From: Candidatus Eiseniibacteriota bacterium
GTDB lineage: Bacteria; Eisenbacteria; RBG-16-71-46
Assembly (NCBI GenBank): GCA_023249815.1
Contig: JAHFBX010000067.1
Coordinates: 1 to 10,517, forward strand
DNA: 10,517 bases
Direction of reading: 5' to 3'
Part shown: in pieces, positions 1 to 6,436 of the stretch
Numbering within the stretch: the first letter of the stretch is position 1
Layout: the number at the start of each line of letters is the position of its first letter
The notes under the pieces: generated by a model
Databases searched by the model: none
The model's input: only the letters and a program-made list of their open reading frames with translations
What the model was told of the DNA's origin: nothing
Program-made: the position numbers and the translations under genes

Positions 1-186
1 CTCGAGATGGGCGACTCCTGCCATTTCGACGGACGCATACCGCACTCCATCGACAATGCCGGGGACGTACCTGCCCGGGTCTTCATCGCCCTCACGCCGG
101 CCGCCTACGAACCGCACATGCGGTCCCGTGGCGAGACGGCCAACGGCCACACGGTGGACACGACGATCCTCGATCCGGTCGGCTGA
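1..186 (+). CDS. C-terminal fragment of a cupin-domain protein (probable XRE-cupin regulator)
   Basis: The frame is open from the first base to a TGA at 184-186 and encodes the last 61 residues of a protein whose start lies outside the window. Residues 4-19 read GDSCHFDGRIPHSIDN. This fits the second cupin motif, with the metal or ligand histidine (H15) and the asparagine four residues later (N19), and is followed by a beta strand of the type ARVFIALTP. This is the typical end of the cupin_2 domain in short XRE-family regulators (helix-turn-helix plus cupin sensor), which often bind a small metabolite and control a neighbouring transporter or enzyme. The helix-turn-helix part is not visible, so a stand-alone cupin enzyme or binding protein is also possible. 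The tail after the beta strand is about 25 residues longer than in the usual regulators. The next gene on the same strand is an MFS exporter-like protein, a plausible regulatory target. Confidence 0.7.
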   Translation, partial: LEMGDSCHFDGRIPHSIDNAGDVPARVFIALTPAAYEPHMRSRGETANGHTVDTTILDPVG

Positions 187-206
187 AGCCGCATCACTGA
201 ACACGC

Positions 207-246
207 GAGGCGGCGGCCCTGACGGGCGGCCGCCTCGGTCATTTTT
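207..246 (+). terminator. Rho-independent terminator-like hairpin with T-tract
   Basis: The arm gaggcggcggccc (207-219) pairs with gggcggccgcctc (224-236) around a four-base tgac loop. There is one mismatch in 13 pairs. Five T residues follow at 242-246. It lies just after the cupin gene's stop codon and ends only four bases before the ribosome binding site of the MFS gene, so it could end the cupin transcript or act as an attenuator for the transporter. Confidence 0.75.
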
Positions 247-250
247 CGGC

Positions 251-257
251 AGGGAGG
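251..257 (+). promoter_or_regulatory. Ribosome binding site deciding the MFS start
   Basis: AGGGAGG is close to the ideal Shine-Dalgarno sequence and sits eight bases before the ATG at 266. It fixes the start against longer in-frame alternatives. It starts four bases after the T-tract of the preceding hairpin. Confidence 0.8.
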
Positions 258-265
258 CTGACGGG

Positions 266-1558
266 ATGACCGCGGTACGTGAGGCGTGGCATGACTTCCT
301 CGACGCGGCGCGGCGGTTCTCACGCCCGGCGAGACTCTACCTGTCCGCCGAGTTCCTCATGTGGACCGCGCACGGCATCTTCGCCGTGCTGTTCAACCTC
401 TATCTCGTCGCCGGCGGGCATAGCGAGGCGTTCGTCGGCCGAGCCATCTCGTCGAGCGCCGTCGGCATGGTGGTGGCGGCGTTGCCCGCCGGCTGGCTCG
501 CGGACCGCTGGGGCCGCCGTCGAACGCTCATGCTCGGCGCCGTGCTGGAGGGGGTTGGACACCTGCTGCGCGCGCTCAGTACGAACGAGCCGCTCGTGCT
601 GGGAGCCGGCTTCGCCGCCGGGCTCGGCCAGTCGTTGTTCCAGATCGCCGCCGCGCCGTTCCTCACTGACCACTCCACGCCGCGCGAGCGCACCCACCTG
701 TTCAGCGTGTTCTTCGCGAGCGCGCTGCTGGCGGGCGTGTTCGGCAACGCGTTGGGCGGCGCACTTCCGTCATGGCTCGAGGCACTCGTTCCGACGATGA
801 GCCTGTTCTCGGCCTATCGCGTGGCGCTGCTCGTGGGCGCGGCGTTCGCAGCGGCGGCGGCGTTGCCGCTCGCCGTACTGCGCGGGCTCGAGGAGCCGCG
901 CGCCGCCGCCGGCGCACCGCCACCACCGGCTCACGAGCTCCGCAAGCTGCGCCCCATCGCGTTGAACGCCGCGCTCATTGGGTGTGGCGCCGGGCTCGTG
1001 ATCCCGTTCATGAACCTCTACTTCCAGAACCGCTTCGCGTGCACGAGTGCGCAGATCGGGCTGTTCTTCGGTGTCGCGCAAGTGTTCACGGCACTCGCCG
1101 CGCTGACCGGCCCGGCGGTGGCGCGGCGGTTCGGGAAGCTCGGCACCGCTGTCGCGTCGGAACTGCTCTCGCTGCCGTTCCTCGTCCTGCTCGGCGGCGA
1201 GCGCCACCTGCCGCTCGCCGTGGGAGCGTTCTGGCTTCGCGCCACCTTCATGCAGGCGTCCACGCCACTCCTCCAAGCGTTCATCATGGAAGTGCTTCCC
1301 CAGGAGTTGCGAGCGCGATCCACGAGCCTCATGAACATGCTTTGGAACGTGGGCTGGGCGGTGAGCGCCGCGACGGCCGGCCTCATCATCGAGCGATTCG
1401 GCTACGAGATGCCGTTCTACATGACGGCGGTGCTCTACTTGATGGCCGCGATCACGTTCTATCGCGCGTTCCGGGGCACGCGCGAGTCGGCGGCCTCGCC
1501 GGTGCGGCTCTCGGAGGAGGCGAAGGGCCTGCGCGGCGAGGGACCGGCATCGGAGTGA
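266..1558 (+). CDS. Major facilitator superfamily (MFS) transporter
   Basis: This encodes a 430-residue inner-membrane protein. The ATG at 266 is chosen because AGGGAGG (251-257) lies eight bases upstream; the frame stays open further left, but that part looks like non-coding shadow and crosses the terminator hairpin. About twelve hydrophobic segments are visible. The MFS signature motif A occurs at residues 76-85 (GWLADRWGRR) in the loop between helices 2 and 3, with a degenerate copy near 282-290. A Pro/Ala-rich linker at about 205-225 separates two six-helix halves, and a charged cytoplasmic tail starts near 403. The length fits 12-helix drug/sugar-type facilitators (about 400-430 residues). 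The substrate cannot be read from the sequence; the general shape resembles multidrug or metabolite efflux proteins. The upstream partial cupin regulator may control it. A hairpin in the leader suggests regulated read-through. Confidence 0.93.
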   Translation: MTAVREAWHDFLDAARRFSRPARLYLSAEFLMWTAHGIFAVLFNLYLVAGGHSEAFVGRAISSSAVGMVVAALPAGWLADRWGRRRTLMLGAVLEGVGHLLRALSTNEPLVLGAGFAAGLGQSLFQIAAAPFLTDHSTPRERTHLFSVFFASALLAGVFGNALGGALPSWLEALVPTMSLFSAYRVALLVGAAFAAAAALPLAVLRGLEEPRAAAGAPPPPAHELRKLRPIALNAALIGCGAGLVIPFMNLYFQNRFACTSAQIGLFFGVAQVFTALAALTGPAVARRFGKLGTAVASELLSLPFLVLLGGERHLPLAVGAFWLRATFMQASTPLLQAFIMEVLPQELRARSTSLMNMLWNVGWAVSAATAGLIIERFGYEMPFYMTAVLYLMAAITFYRAFRGTRESAASPVRLSEEAKGLRGEGPASE

Positions 1559-1571
1559 GCGGGGCGGGCAC

Positions 1572-1601
1572 GTGACGTTCGAGCCGTTGCGAGGCTATGC
1601 T
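1572..1601 (+). promoter_or_regulatory. Putative sigma-70-type promoter of the first small paralog
   Basis: GTGACG (1572-1577), an 18-base spacer and TATGCT (1596-1601) resemble -35 and -10 boxes. Transcription would start near 1608, giving a leader of about 35 bases that contains the GGAGG site at 1633-1637. It lies in the 84-base gap after the MFS stop. Sequence resemblance only. Confidence 0.5.
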
Positions 1602-1642
1602 GGCTCGCGACCCACGGACGGGTCACGACGCTGGAGGCAGGG

Positions 1643-2026
1643 ATGCCGCGCTGGCTGTGGATCGCGCCGTTGTTGCTCGTCGCCGCCTACGGGTGGCACC
1701 GCACCGTCCAGTCGCGCGCGCACGGCGCTCACGAGCTGGTCGCGGTCAATCGCAGCGGCCGGCCGCTCGAACGCCTGCGCTTCTCGGTAGCGGGCCGACG
1801 GGTGGAGGTGGCGGCGCTCGAACCCGGCGCCAGCACTCGCGTGACGTTCCGGTGCGATCGCGATGGCACGTTCGACGTGGCTTGGCGGCCGGAGGGCGGC
1901 GACCAGGACCAGCATTGGAAGGGCGGGCGCTTCACGCACGGGCCGATTCCCATGCGACATCGCTTCGAGTTCGTCCGGGGCGACGGTGTCGTGTGGCGCA
2001 CGGAGCGGCGCCCGGCGCGGCGCTGA
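1643..2026 (+). CDS. Small membrane-anchored protein of unknown function (tandem paralog A)
   Basis: This encodes a 127-residue protein. The ATG at 1643 follows GGAGG (1633-1637) by five bases. Residues 4-16 (WLWIAPLLLVAAY) form one hydrophobic segment, a signal anchor or uncleaved signal peptide, which places the remaining roughly 105 residues outside the cytoplasm. The exported part is rich in alternating hydrophobic residues and looks like a beta sandwich. Its clearest motifs are VNRSGRPLER (about residues 34-43), a central LEPGA turn, and WKGGRFTHGP near 93-102. The next gene (2129-2503) is a diverged copy sharing all of these. I do not recognise a named family. The RNA would start from its own promoter or continue from the MFS gene. 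No catalytic constellation is evident, so a structural or binding role is more likely than an enzyme; this is inference. Confidence 0.8.
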   Translation: MPRWLWIAPLLLVAAYGWHRTVQSRAHGAHELVAVNRSGRPLERLRFSVAGRRVEVAALEPGASTRVTFRCDRDGTFDVAWRPEGGDQDQHWKGGRFTHGPIPMRHRFEFVRGDGVVWRTERRPARR

Positions 2027-2056
2027 TGCCCGGAGGCCGCAGGGGTCCGGTTCGCA

Positions 2057-2086
2057 GTCACCTCGCGGGTGGGAAGCGCGTATGCT
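2057..2086 (+). promoter_or_regulatory. Putative promoter of the second small paralog
   Basis: GTCACC (2057-2062), an 18-base spacer and TATGCT (2081-2086) have the same layout and the same -10 hexamer as the element before the first paralog. The predicted start near 2093 leaves a leader of about 35 bases, again matching the first copy. The -35 box is weak, so confidence is moderate. Confidence 0.45.
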
Positions 2087-2128
2087 CCCGCCTCGAGCTT
2101 CCACCTTTCTCACGGGAGGCAAGCGAAC

Positions 2129-2503
2129 ATGAAACGACTGCTCCTGCTCGCACTCGTCGCTGCGGCCGTCTGGTACGGATGGAAGACATTCCCCGGTCTC
2201 AAGACCGGCGGCTCGAACGACATCGAGGTGGTCAACCACTCCGGTCGCGCCGTCGAGCGGGTGCGCATCTCGGTCGCCGACCGGACCGTGGTGGTGGAGA
2301 CACTCGAGGACGGCGCCACGGCGCATGTCCCGCTCCGCTCCGAACGCGAGGGGCCGTTCCACGTCATCTGGGCATCGCGCGGAGTGCTGGGCGAGCGCGA
2401 GTGGTCCGGAGGGAGCTTCACGGGTGGCCCGACGCTCCACCGCTACCGGTTCCAGTTCGAGACGGACGGCAGTGTGCTCTGCTCGAGCGAGGTGAAGTCC
2501 TGA
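2129..2503 (+). CDS. Small membrane-anchored protein of unknown function (tandem paralog B)
   Basis: This encodes a 124-residue protein. The ATG at 2129 is preceded by GGGAGG (2114-2119) with a nine-base spacer; a longer in-frame start at 2069 would bypass this site and prepend a non-hydrophobic stretch. Residues 3-17 are a hydrophobic helix after MKR, so the protein is probably anchored in or exported through the inner membrane. The rest aligns with the preceding gene almost without gaps: VNxSGRxxERxRxSVAxR, LExGA, VxxR, GxFxVxW, WxGGxFTxGP and RxRFxF are shared. About half of the core positions are identical by eye. Family unknown. The two copies have separate ribosome binding sites and promoter-like sequences, so they may be expressed under different conditions. 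Confidence 0.82.
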   Translation: MKRLLLLALVAAAVWYGWKTFPGLKTGGSNDIEVVNHSGRAVERVRISVADRTVVVETLEDGATAHVPLRSEREGPFHVIWASRGVLGEREWSGGSFTGGPTLHRYRFQFETDGSVLCSSEVKS

Positions 2504-2526
2504 GCGGAATGCGGACGAGGCGGCGG

Positions 2527-2553
2527 CGGCCCCGGCGCGACCGGCCGGGGCCG
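2527..2553. terminator. GC-rich hairpin between convergent genes, possible bidirectional terminator
   Basis: CGGCCCCGGC (2527-2536) pairs perfectly with GCCGGGGCCG (2544-2553) around a seven-base loop. It sits 23 bases after the stop of the small paralog B gene and 22 bases past the stop of the convergent acyl-CoA synthetase gene. There is no T-tract on either strand, so it would be a U-less type or only an mRNA-stabilising stem. Confidence 0.5.
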
Positions 2554-2575
2554 AGTCGTGCCGGCACGCCTTCCG

Positions 2576-4288
2576 CTAGCTCGCGAGCAGCCCCGGCCCG
2601 CGGCGGATCTTGCCCGTCGTGGTCTTCGGGAACTCGCAGCGGCAGACGATGACACGCTTGACCCGCTTGTAGGGCGCCAGCGCCTCGCCGCGCTCCTCGA
2701 CCTCGCGCTTCAAGACCGTCTCCACGAACGCGTCGTCGCACGTTGCGCCCGTGGCCTTGGCCAGGCCCACGAGCGCCGGAAGGTTCGGGAAGATGTGCGC
2801 GTGCACCTCCTCGCGCTCGCCGCGCGTGTCCAAGCCGCCCGCCACCACCACCTCGAGCACGTACGGCGAGTTCATGAGCTGCACCTCGACTTCCTCGGGG
2901 TAGATCTTCTTCCCCGCTGCGGTGGCGATCATGTTCTTCAGCCGGCCGGTGATGCGCACGCGACCGTCGGGCAGCACGTGGCCCAGGTCGCCGGTGTAGA
3001 ACCAGCCGTCGCGAAGCACGTCGGCGGTCATCTCCGGCTGCCGCCAGTAGCCGAGCATGACGTTGGGCCCGCGCACCACGATCTCGCCGTCGCCGTCGGG
3101 GTCGGGGTCGTGGATGCGCACCTCCACCCCCGGCATCGGCCAGCCCACGGCGCCCGGCGACGGATTCAAAGGGCGGTTCGCGCACACCACCGGCGAGGTC
3201 TCGGTCAGGCCGTAGCCCTCGAGCATCGGCCAGCCCATGTCGATGTAGCGCCAGAACACTTCGGGGGCGAATGGCGCGGCGCCGGTGACGAACATGCGCA
3301 GGCGGTCCAGGCCAGCCTTGCGGCGGAGCGGTCGCGCGAGCGTCCGGCCGAGCCGGAGCCCGGTGACTTGGCGCACGGCGCGCGAGATCGCGAGCAGCGA
3401 TCTCGCCATCCAGCGCGCGGGCAACGGAGCATCGTCGATGCCCTTGTCGATCGCGGTCATGAGCTTCTCGTAGAGCAGCGGCACACCGATGAACAGCGTC
3501 GCGCCGCTCGAGGCCATGTCCTCGCGCAGCTCACGCGAGGCGAGTCCGCGCGCGGTGCACACGCTCGCGCCCACGCGCAGCGGGCACAGCAGGCCGCCGG
3601 TGGACTCGAACGTGTGATGCAGCGGCAGGATGCTCAGGAACCGGTCCGCCGCACCGAACTCGAACGTGCGCGCGACGGACTCCACGTTCGAGAGCAGGTT
3701 GTGATGCGACAGCATGACGCCCTTCGCTTGGCCCGTGGTGCCTGACGTGAATAGCAGCACGGCAAGGTCGTCCGGCTGGGCCGGTGTCGCGCGCGGTGGC
3801 GCCGCGGCGTACTCACGCTGTGCCTGGTCCCAGTGCGGCACGCCGGCATCACTGTCCAACGACAGCAGCTTCAGCATGGGCCGGCGGCTGGCGCGGGCCG
3901 CCGCCAGCATGGGCAGGTGGCGCGAGTCGCCCACGGCATGCGTCGCCTCGGAAGCGGCGAGGATCTCGCCCACCTCCTGCTCTTTCAATTGAGCGTCGAG
4001 CGGCACGACCACCGCGCCCGTGGCAAGCACCGCCAGATAGGCCAGGCCCCACTCCGGCCGGTTGTCACTCTGCAGCGCGACGCGCGCGCCCGGCCTCACG
4101 CCTTCGCGCTCGAGCAGCGCGGCATAGGCCCGGACCGCCCGGGCGGCGGCCATGAACGTGTAGCCGGACCACGTGCCCGCGGTGAACCGCAGCAGGAACG
4201 GCCGCTCGCCGAAGCGCTCGGCCGCGTACTCCACGAGCTCGGGGACCAGCCGGACCACCGGGGTTGGCGCCGGAAGCGGCTGGGACAT
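2576..4288 (-). CDS. Long-chain acyl-CoA synthetase (AMP-forming, ANL superfamily)
   Basis: This encodes a 570-residue enzyme of the adenylate-forming family. It activates a carboxylic acid, most likely a fatty acid, with ATP to the acyl-AMP and then the CoA thioester. Visible motifs are the P-loop TSGTTGQAKG (181-190), the adenine-binding YGLTET (359-364), YTGD (D434 binds the ribose), the hinge region ITGRLKN (446-452), and PKTTTGK, whose lysine 560 is the catalytic lysine of the mobile C-terminal domain. The order and spacing match bacterial FadD/FACL-like proteins, slightly shorter than the roughly 600-residue forms. The protein ends ten residues after that lysine, a short tail. The ATG at 4288 has no Shine-Dalgarno site but is preceded at six bases by a TAGCCT box, so the mRNA may be leaderless. 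Upstream on the same strand, 32 bases away, ends a methyltransferase gene. Chain-length specificity cannot be read. Confidence 0.95.
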   Translation of the reverse strand: MSQPLPAPTPVVRLVPELVEYAAERFGERPFLLRFTAGTWSGYTFMAAARAVRAYAALLEREGVRPGARVALQSDNRPEWGLAYLAVLATGAVVVPLDAQLKEQEVGEILAASEATHAVGDSRHLPMLAAARASRRPMLKLLSLDSDAGVPHWDQAQREYAAAPPRATPAQPDDLAVLLFTSGTTGQAKGVMLSHHNLLSNVESVARTFEFGAADRFLSILPLHHTFESTGGLLCPLRVGASVCTARGLASRELREDMASSGATLFIGVPLLYEKLMTAIDKGIDDAPLPARWMARSLLAISRAVRQVTGLRLGRTLARPLRRKAGLDRLRMFVTGAAPFAPEVFWRYIDMGWPMLEGYGLTETSPVVCANRPLNPSPGAVGWPMPGVEVRIHDPDPDGDGEIVVRGPNVMLGYWRQPEMTADVLRDGWFYTGDLGHVLPDGRVRITGRLKNMIATAAGKKIYPEEVEVQLMNSPYVLEVVVAGGLDTRGEREEVHAHIFPNLPALVGLAKATGATCDDAFVETVLKREVEERGEALAPYKRVKRVIVCRCEFPKTTTGKIRRGPGLLAS

Positions 4289-4294
4289 GCCGCA

Positions 4295-4324
4295 AGGCTA
4301 GGCGCACACTCGGCACAGGGTCAA
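4295..4324 (-). promoter_or_regulatory. Promoter for a probably leaderless acyl-CoA synthetase mRNA
   Basis: On the minus strand TTGACC (4324-4319), an 18-base spacer and TAGCCT (4300-4295) form a good sigma-70-like promoter; the -35 matches the consensus at five of six positions. The TGA of the methyltransferase stop lies inside the -35 box. The -10 box ends six bases before the ATG at 4288, so transcription should begin at or next to the start codon. Confidence 0.6.
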
Positions 4325-5058
4325 CCGCGCTTGCGCGCAACGACGACGTTCGCCAGCACCTCGCGAGGATCGAAGAAGATCCGGTCGAGGAGTTCGAAGC
4401 CGAGCTGGAGCACGATGTAAAGGAGTCGTACAGGAATCTCCGTGAGCACGCGCGCCGGACCGCGATTGATGCGGTTGAGCGCGGCGATCGTGCTCAAGCC
4501 CAAGCGCGCCCACAGTCCGCCCACGGGCACCACCTCGATAGGCTCGAAGCCCGCCTCGCGGAGCAGGTGTTCCGCGCCGAAACGCGTGAAGCGGAAGTAG
4601 TCGTAGGGCTCATCATGGAGCGGCACCATCTGGGTGAACTCGAGGATCAGGACTCCCCCGGGGCGGAGCACGCGATGCGCCTCATGGATCATCCGACCGG
4701 GCTCGGGGAGGTAGGTGAGCATCGAGAGTCCGAGCACGGTGTCGAACGAGCCCGATCGGAACGGCTGCGCTTCGGCGCGGGCGAACGCGTCCGGCCCGGC
4801 ATCTCCAAGATAGCGAGACGCCGCGAGGTCGGTGCCGCGGTAGCGGAGGACCTGCCCCGTGAAGATGCGCGCGAACGGCTTCGATCCGCAGCCCACGTCG
4901 AGCAGCTCGCCGCGCGCGTGGTGTCGCACCCGCTCGAGCGCGGCGACGATCTTGTGGTTTGCGAGCCAGTTGAACTTCCATGGCGTGAACCGCCCGCTAC
5001 CGCCGGACGTGAACCGACGCCAGAGTCCCGGCGTAGGCGTCGCGCGCGTGTCGCTCAT
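4321..5058 (-). CDS. Class I SAM-dependent methyltransferase (Methyltransf_11 type)
   Basis: This encodes a 245-residue cytoplasmic or membrane-associated enzyme. The SAM-binding motif I reads LLDVGCGSKP (52-61). An acidic residue after the second strand (D77, in RGTD) should contact the ribose, followed by the FDTVLGLSMLTYLPEP segment (105-120) and VLRPGGVLILE (130-140), the post-III motif. The segment EPYDYFRFTRFGAEHLLREAGF (150-171) is characteristic of methyltransferases found in polysaccharide and glycolipid loci. A hydrophobic, amphipathic stretch near 205-230 may associate with the membrane. The ATG at 5058 overlaps the TGA of the upstream deacetylase-like gene (ATGA), indicating translational coupling and a shared mRNA. 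The substrate is unknown; a sugar or lipid-linked glycan is a reasonable guess from the partner gene. Confidence 0.9.
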   Translation of the reverse strand: MSDTRATPTPGLWRRFTSGGSGRFTPWKFNWLANHKIVAALERVRHHARGELLDVGCGSKPFARIFTGQVLRYRGTDLAASRYLGDAGPDAFARAEAQPFRSGSFDTVLGLSMLTYLPEPGRMIHEAHRVLRPGGVLILEFTQMVPLHDEPYDYFRFTRFGAEHLLREAGFEPIEVVPVGGLWARLGLSTIAALNRINRGPARVLTEIPVRLLYIVLQLGFELLDRIFFDPREVLANVVVARKRG

Positions 5059-6326
5059 GCGCGCGTCCACTCGATCACGTACTCGCCCAGGTTCACCCGC
5101 ACCTCCGCCATGCCGTCCGCCACATCGAGTTCCGCCTTGGGGTCGTCGTGCGGTCCGCTCAAGCGCGCCCCGCGAACGTCGGCCGGTGCCGCGAAACGGA
5201 GCGTCTCTCGCGGCACGCCGTAGTGTCGCAGCAGCACACCCCGGCCGCCCAGCTCGCGCACCGACCAGTGCCGCTCGATCAGCTGGCGCAACTCGTGATC
5301 GGTCACGAACACCGCGCCGTCGGCGCACAGCCGCTCGAGCAGCGTGTCGAGCGCGCGCCGGCTCGCCGCGGACCACTCCGGATCCAGGTGCGAGTAGTTC
5401 ATGCGGTGCGAACTCACCACTGCGGGCTGCCCTCGCCGCCAGGCGTCGCGCGCGGCACGATGCGCCGCCTCGAGCCCGCGTCGTCCGGGCGCTGGCGCGT
5501 TGCCGCACGGCTCGAACGCAATGCGAGGTGGCAGATGGAAGCGATCGCCGTCCAGGTGCGGAAAGCGCAGGCCCAGCCAGCGCCGGCGCAGCGGCGGCAG
5601 CGCGTGTCCCGCTTGTTCGGGCTTCCCCTGGAGCGTCGTGAGTCCGAGCGATGCGGCCTCGTGCTCGAGCCAGTCGTCGAAGCGGTGGTCGGGCGGACAG
5701 AAGGACGTGGGCACGCGACCGAACAGGACGCGGAACACTTCGATCGCCCGGCGCAGGTCGCGCTCGCGCAGCGCGCGCGGCTCACTTGCATCGTATTCCC
5801 CGCTCGCCTCCACCGCCGTCCCGATCGGGCTCTGCTGCTCGTGCGCGCGACGCGCGTCGTCCTGGCCGCGGCGGAGTGCGATGAGCCAGGCGGTCTCGGG
5901 CAGATGATGGAGGCCATGGAGTTCCGCCCACCACACGCCTTCGCCCTCCGCGCGGCGGATCGCGTCCCACAGCCCCGGTCGCTCCCAGCGCGCTGGCACC
6001 GCGGGCTGTTCGACGAGCGGCAACTCCGCGAACTCGAACAAGGGTGGCGCCATGGCCTCGTAGTCGGGGTTCGCGACGATGGTGTTCGCCTGCCAGACGG
6101 GCGGAAGCCCGTCGCCGCCCAAGCGGCCGAGCAGGAGCTCGGTGAGCGCGTTCACGTCCGCGGCGCTCTCGAGCGTCGAGCGCCCGTAGCGGAGGCCCGC
6201 TTCGGATCGGAACGCGGGGAGCGCGGCCAGCGCGCGGTGCGCGCGGTCGTCCGGCACCCAGGCGCACAGCCCCCAGTCGTCACTTTCGAGCACGACCGCC
6301 TTGAGGCGGTGCCAATCGAGGTTCAC
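5055..6326 (-). CDS. NodB-like polysaccharide deacetylase-related protein
   Basis: This encodes a 423-residue protein. The start is GTG at 6326 with AGGGAG (minus strand, 6338-6333) six bases upstream. The N-terminus KAVVLESDDWG (9-19) carries the DD pair that corresponds to the catalytic base and metal ligand of carbohydrate esterase family 4. HGLHH (137-141) gives the H-x3-H metal-binding pattern; FCPPDHRFDDW (209-219) would be the third motif and SSHRMNYSH (305-313) supplies the late histidine. This layout recalls uncharacterised polysaccharide (de)acetylase proteins that begin with ESDDWG. The last 70 residues look like a small beta domain. There is no signal peptide, so it would act in the cytoplasm or on a precursor. 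It could remove N- or O-acetyl groups from a glycan; activity is inferred from the motifs alone. It is coupled to the downstream methyltransferase by an ATGA overlap. Confidence 0.8.
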   Translation of the reverse strand: MNLDWHRLKAVVLESDDWGLCAWVPDDRAHRALAALPAFRSEAGLRYGRSTLESAADVNALTELLLGRLGGDGLPPVWQANTIVANPDYEAMAPPLFEFAELPLVEQPAVPARWERPGLWDAIRRAEGEGVWWAELHGLHHLPETAWLIALRRGQDDARRAHEQQSPIGTAVEASGEYDASEPRALRERDLRRAIEVFRVLFGRVPTSFCPPDHRFDDWLEHEAASLGLTTLQGKPEQAGHALPPLRRRWLGLRFPHLDGDRFHLPPRIAFEPCGNAPAPGRRGLEAAHRAARDAWRRGQPAVVSSHRMNYSHLDPEWSAASRRALDTLLERLCADGAVFVTDHELRQLIERHWSVRELGGRGVLLRHYGVPRETLRFAAPADVRGARLSGPHDDPKAELDVADGMAEVRVNLGEYVIEWTRA

Positions 6327-6332
6327 GCGCGG

Positions 6333-6338
6333 CTCCCT
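6333..6338 (-). promoter_or_regulatory. Ribosome binding site supporting the GTG start of the deacetylase-like gene
   Basis: On the minus strand AGGGAG lies six bases before GTG at 6326, which decides this non-ATG start. A TATGGT hexamer at 6361-6356 could be the -10 box for this gene, but no convincing -35 accompanies it. Confidence 0.6.
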
Positions 6339-6423
6339 GTGTTCGAAGGATGGCTACCATACCATGCGCGCGCACGGACTTGGTCTCGCCCGAATGGGGC
6401 TGGGACGCGATGCGCGCTCACGC

Positions 6424-6429
6424 TAGACT
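6424..6429 (+). promoter_or_regulatory. Putative -10 box placing transcription start at the metallopeptidase ATG
   Basis: TAGACT ends seven bases before the ATG at 6437, in the context gcTAGACTccctgcg. No Shine-Dalgarno site precedes the ATG. A start of transcription seven bases downstream would give a leaderless mRNA. The candidate -35 at 18 bases (CTGGGA, 6400-6405) is weak. Confidence 0.45.
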
Positions 6430-6436
6430 CCCTGCG

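Noticed and set aside
56..265. N-terminal extension of the MFS gene from an upstream ATG
   Set aside because: It overlaps the cupin gene and runs through the terminator hairpin. The strong AGGGAGG site points to the ATG at 266.
2558..3745. Open frame of 395 codons on the plus strand opposite the acyl-CoA synthetase
   Set aside because: His/Arg-rich shadow frame without hydrophobic core patterns. The minus strand holds every adenylation motif in order.
5059..5508. N-terminal extension of the methyltransferase into the upstream gene
   Set aside because: The extension is Arg/Ala-rich shadow of the deacetylase-like gene. The ATGA overlap at 5055-5058 is the natural start.
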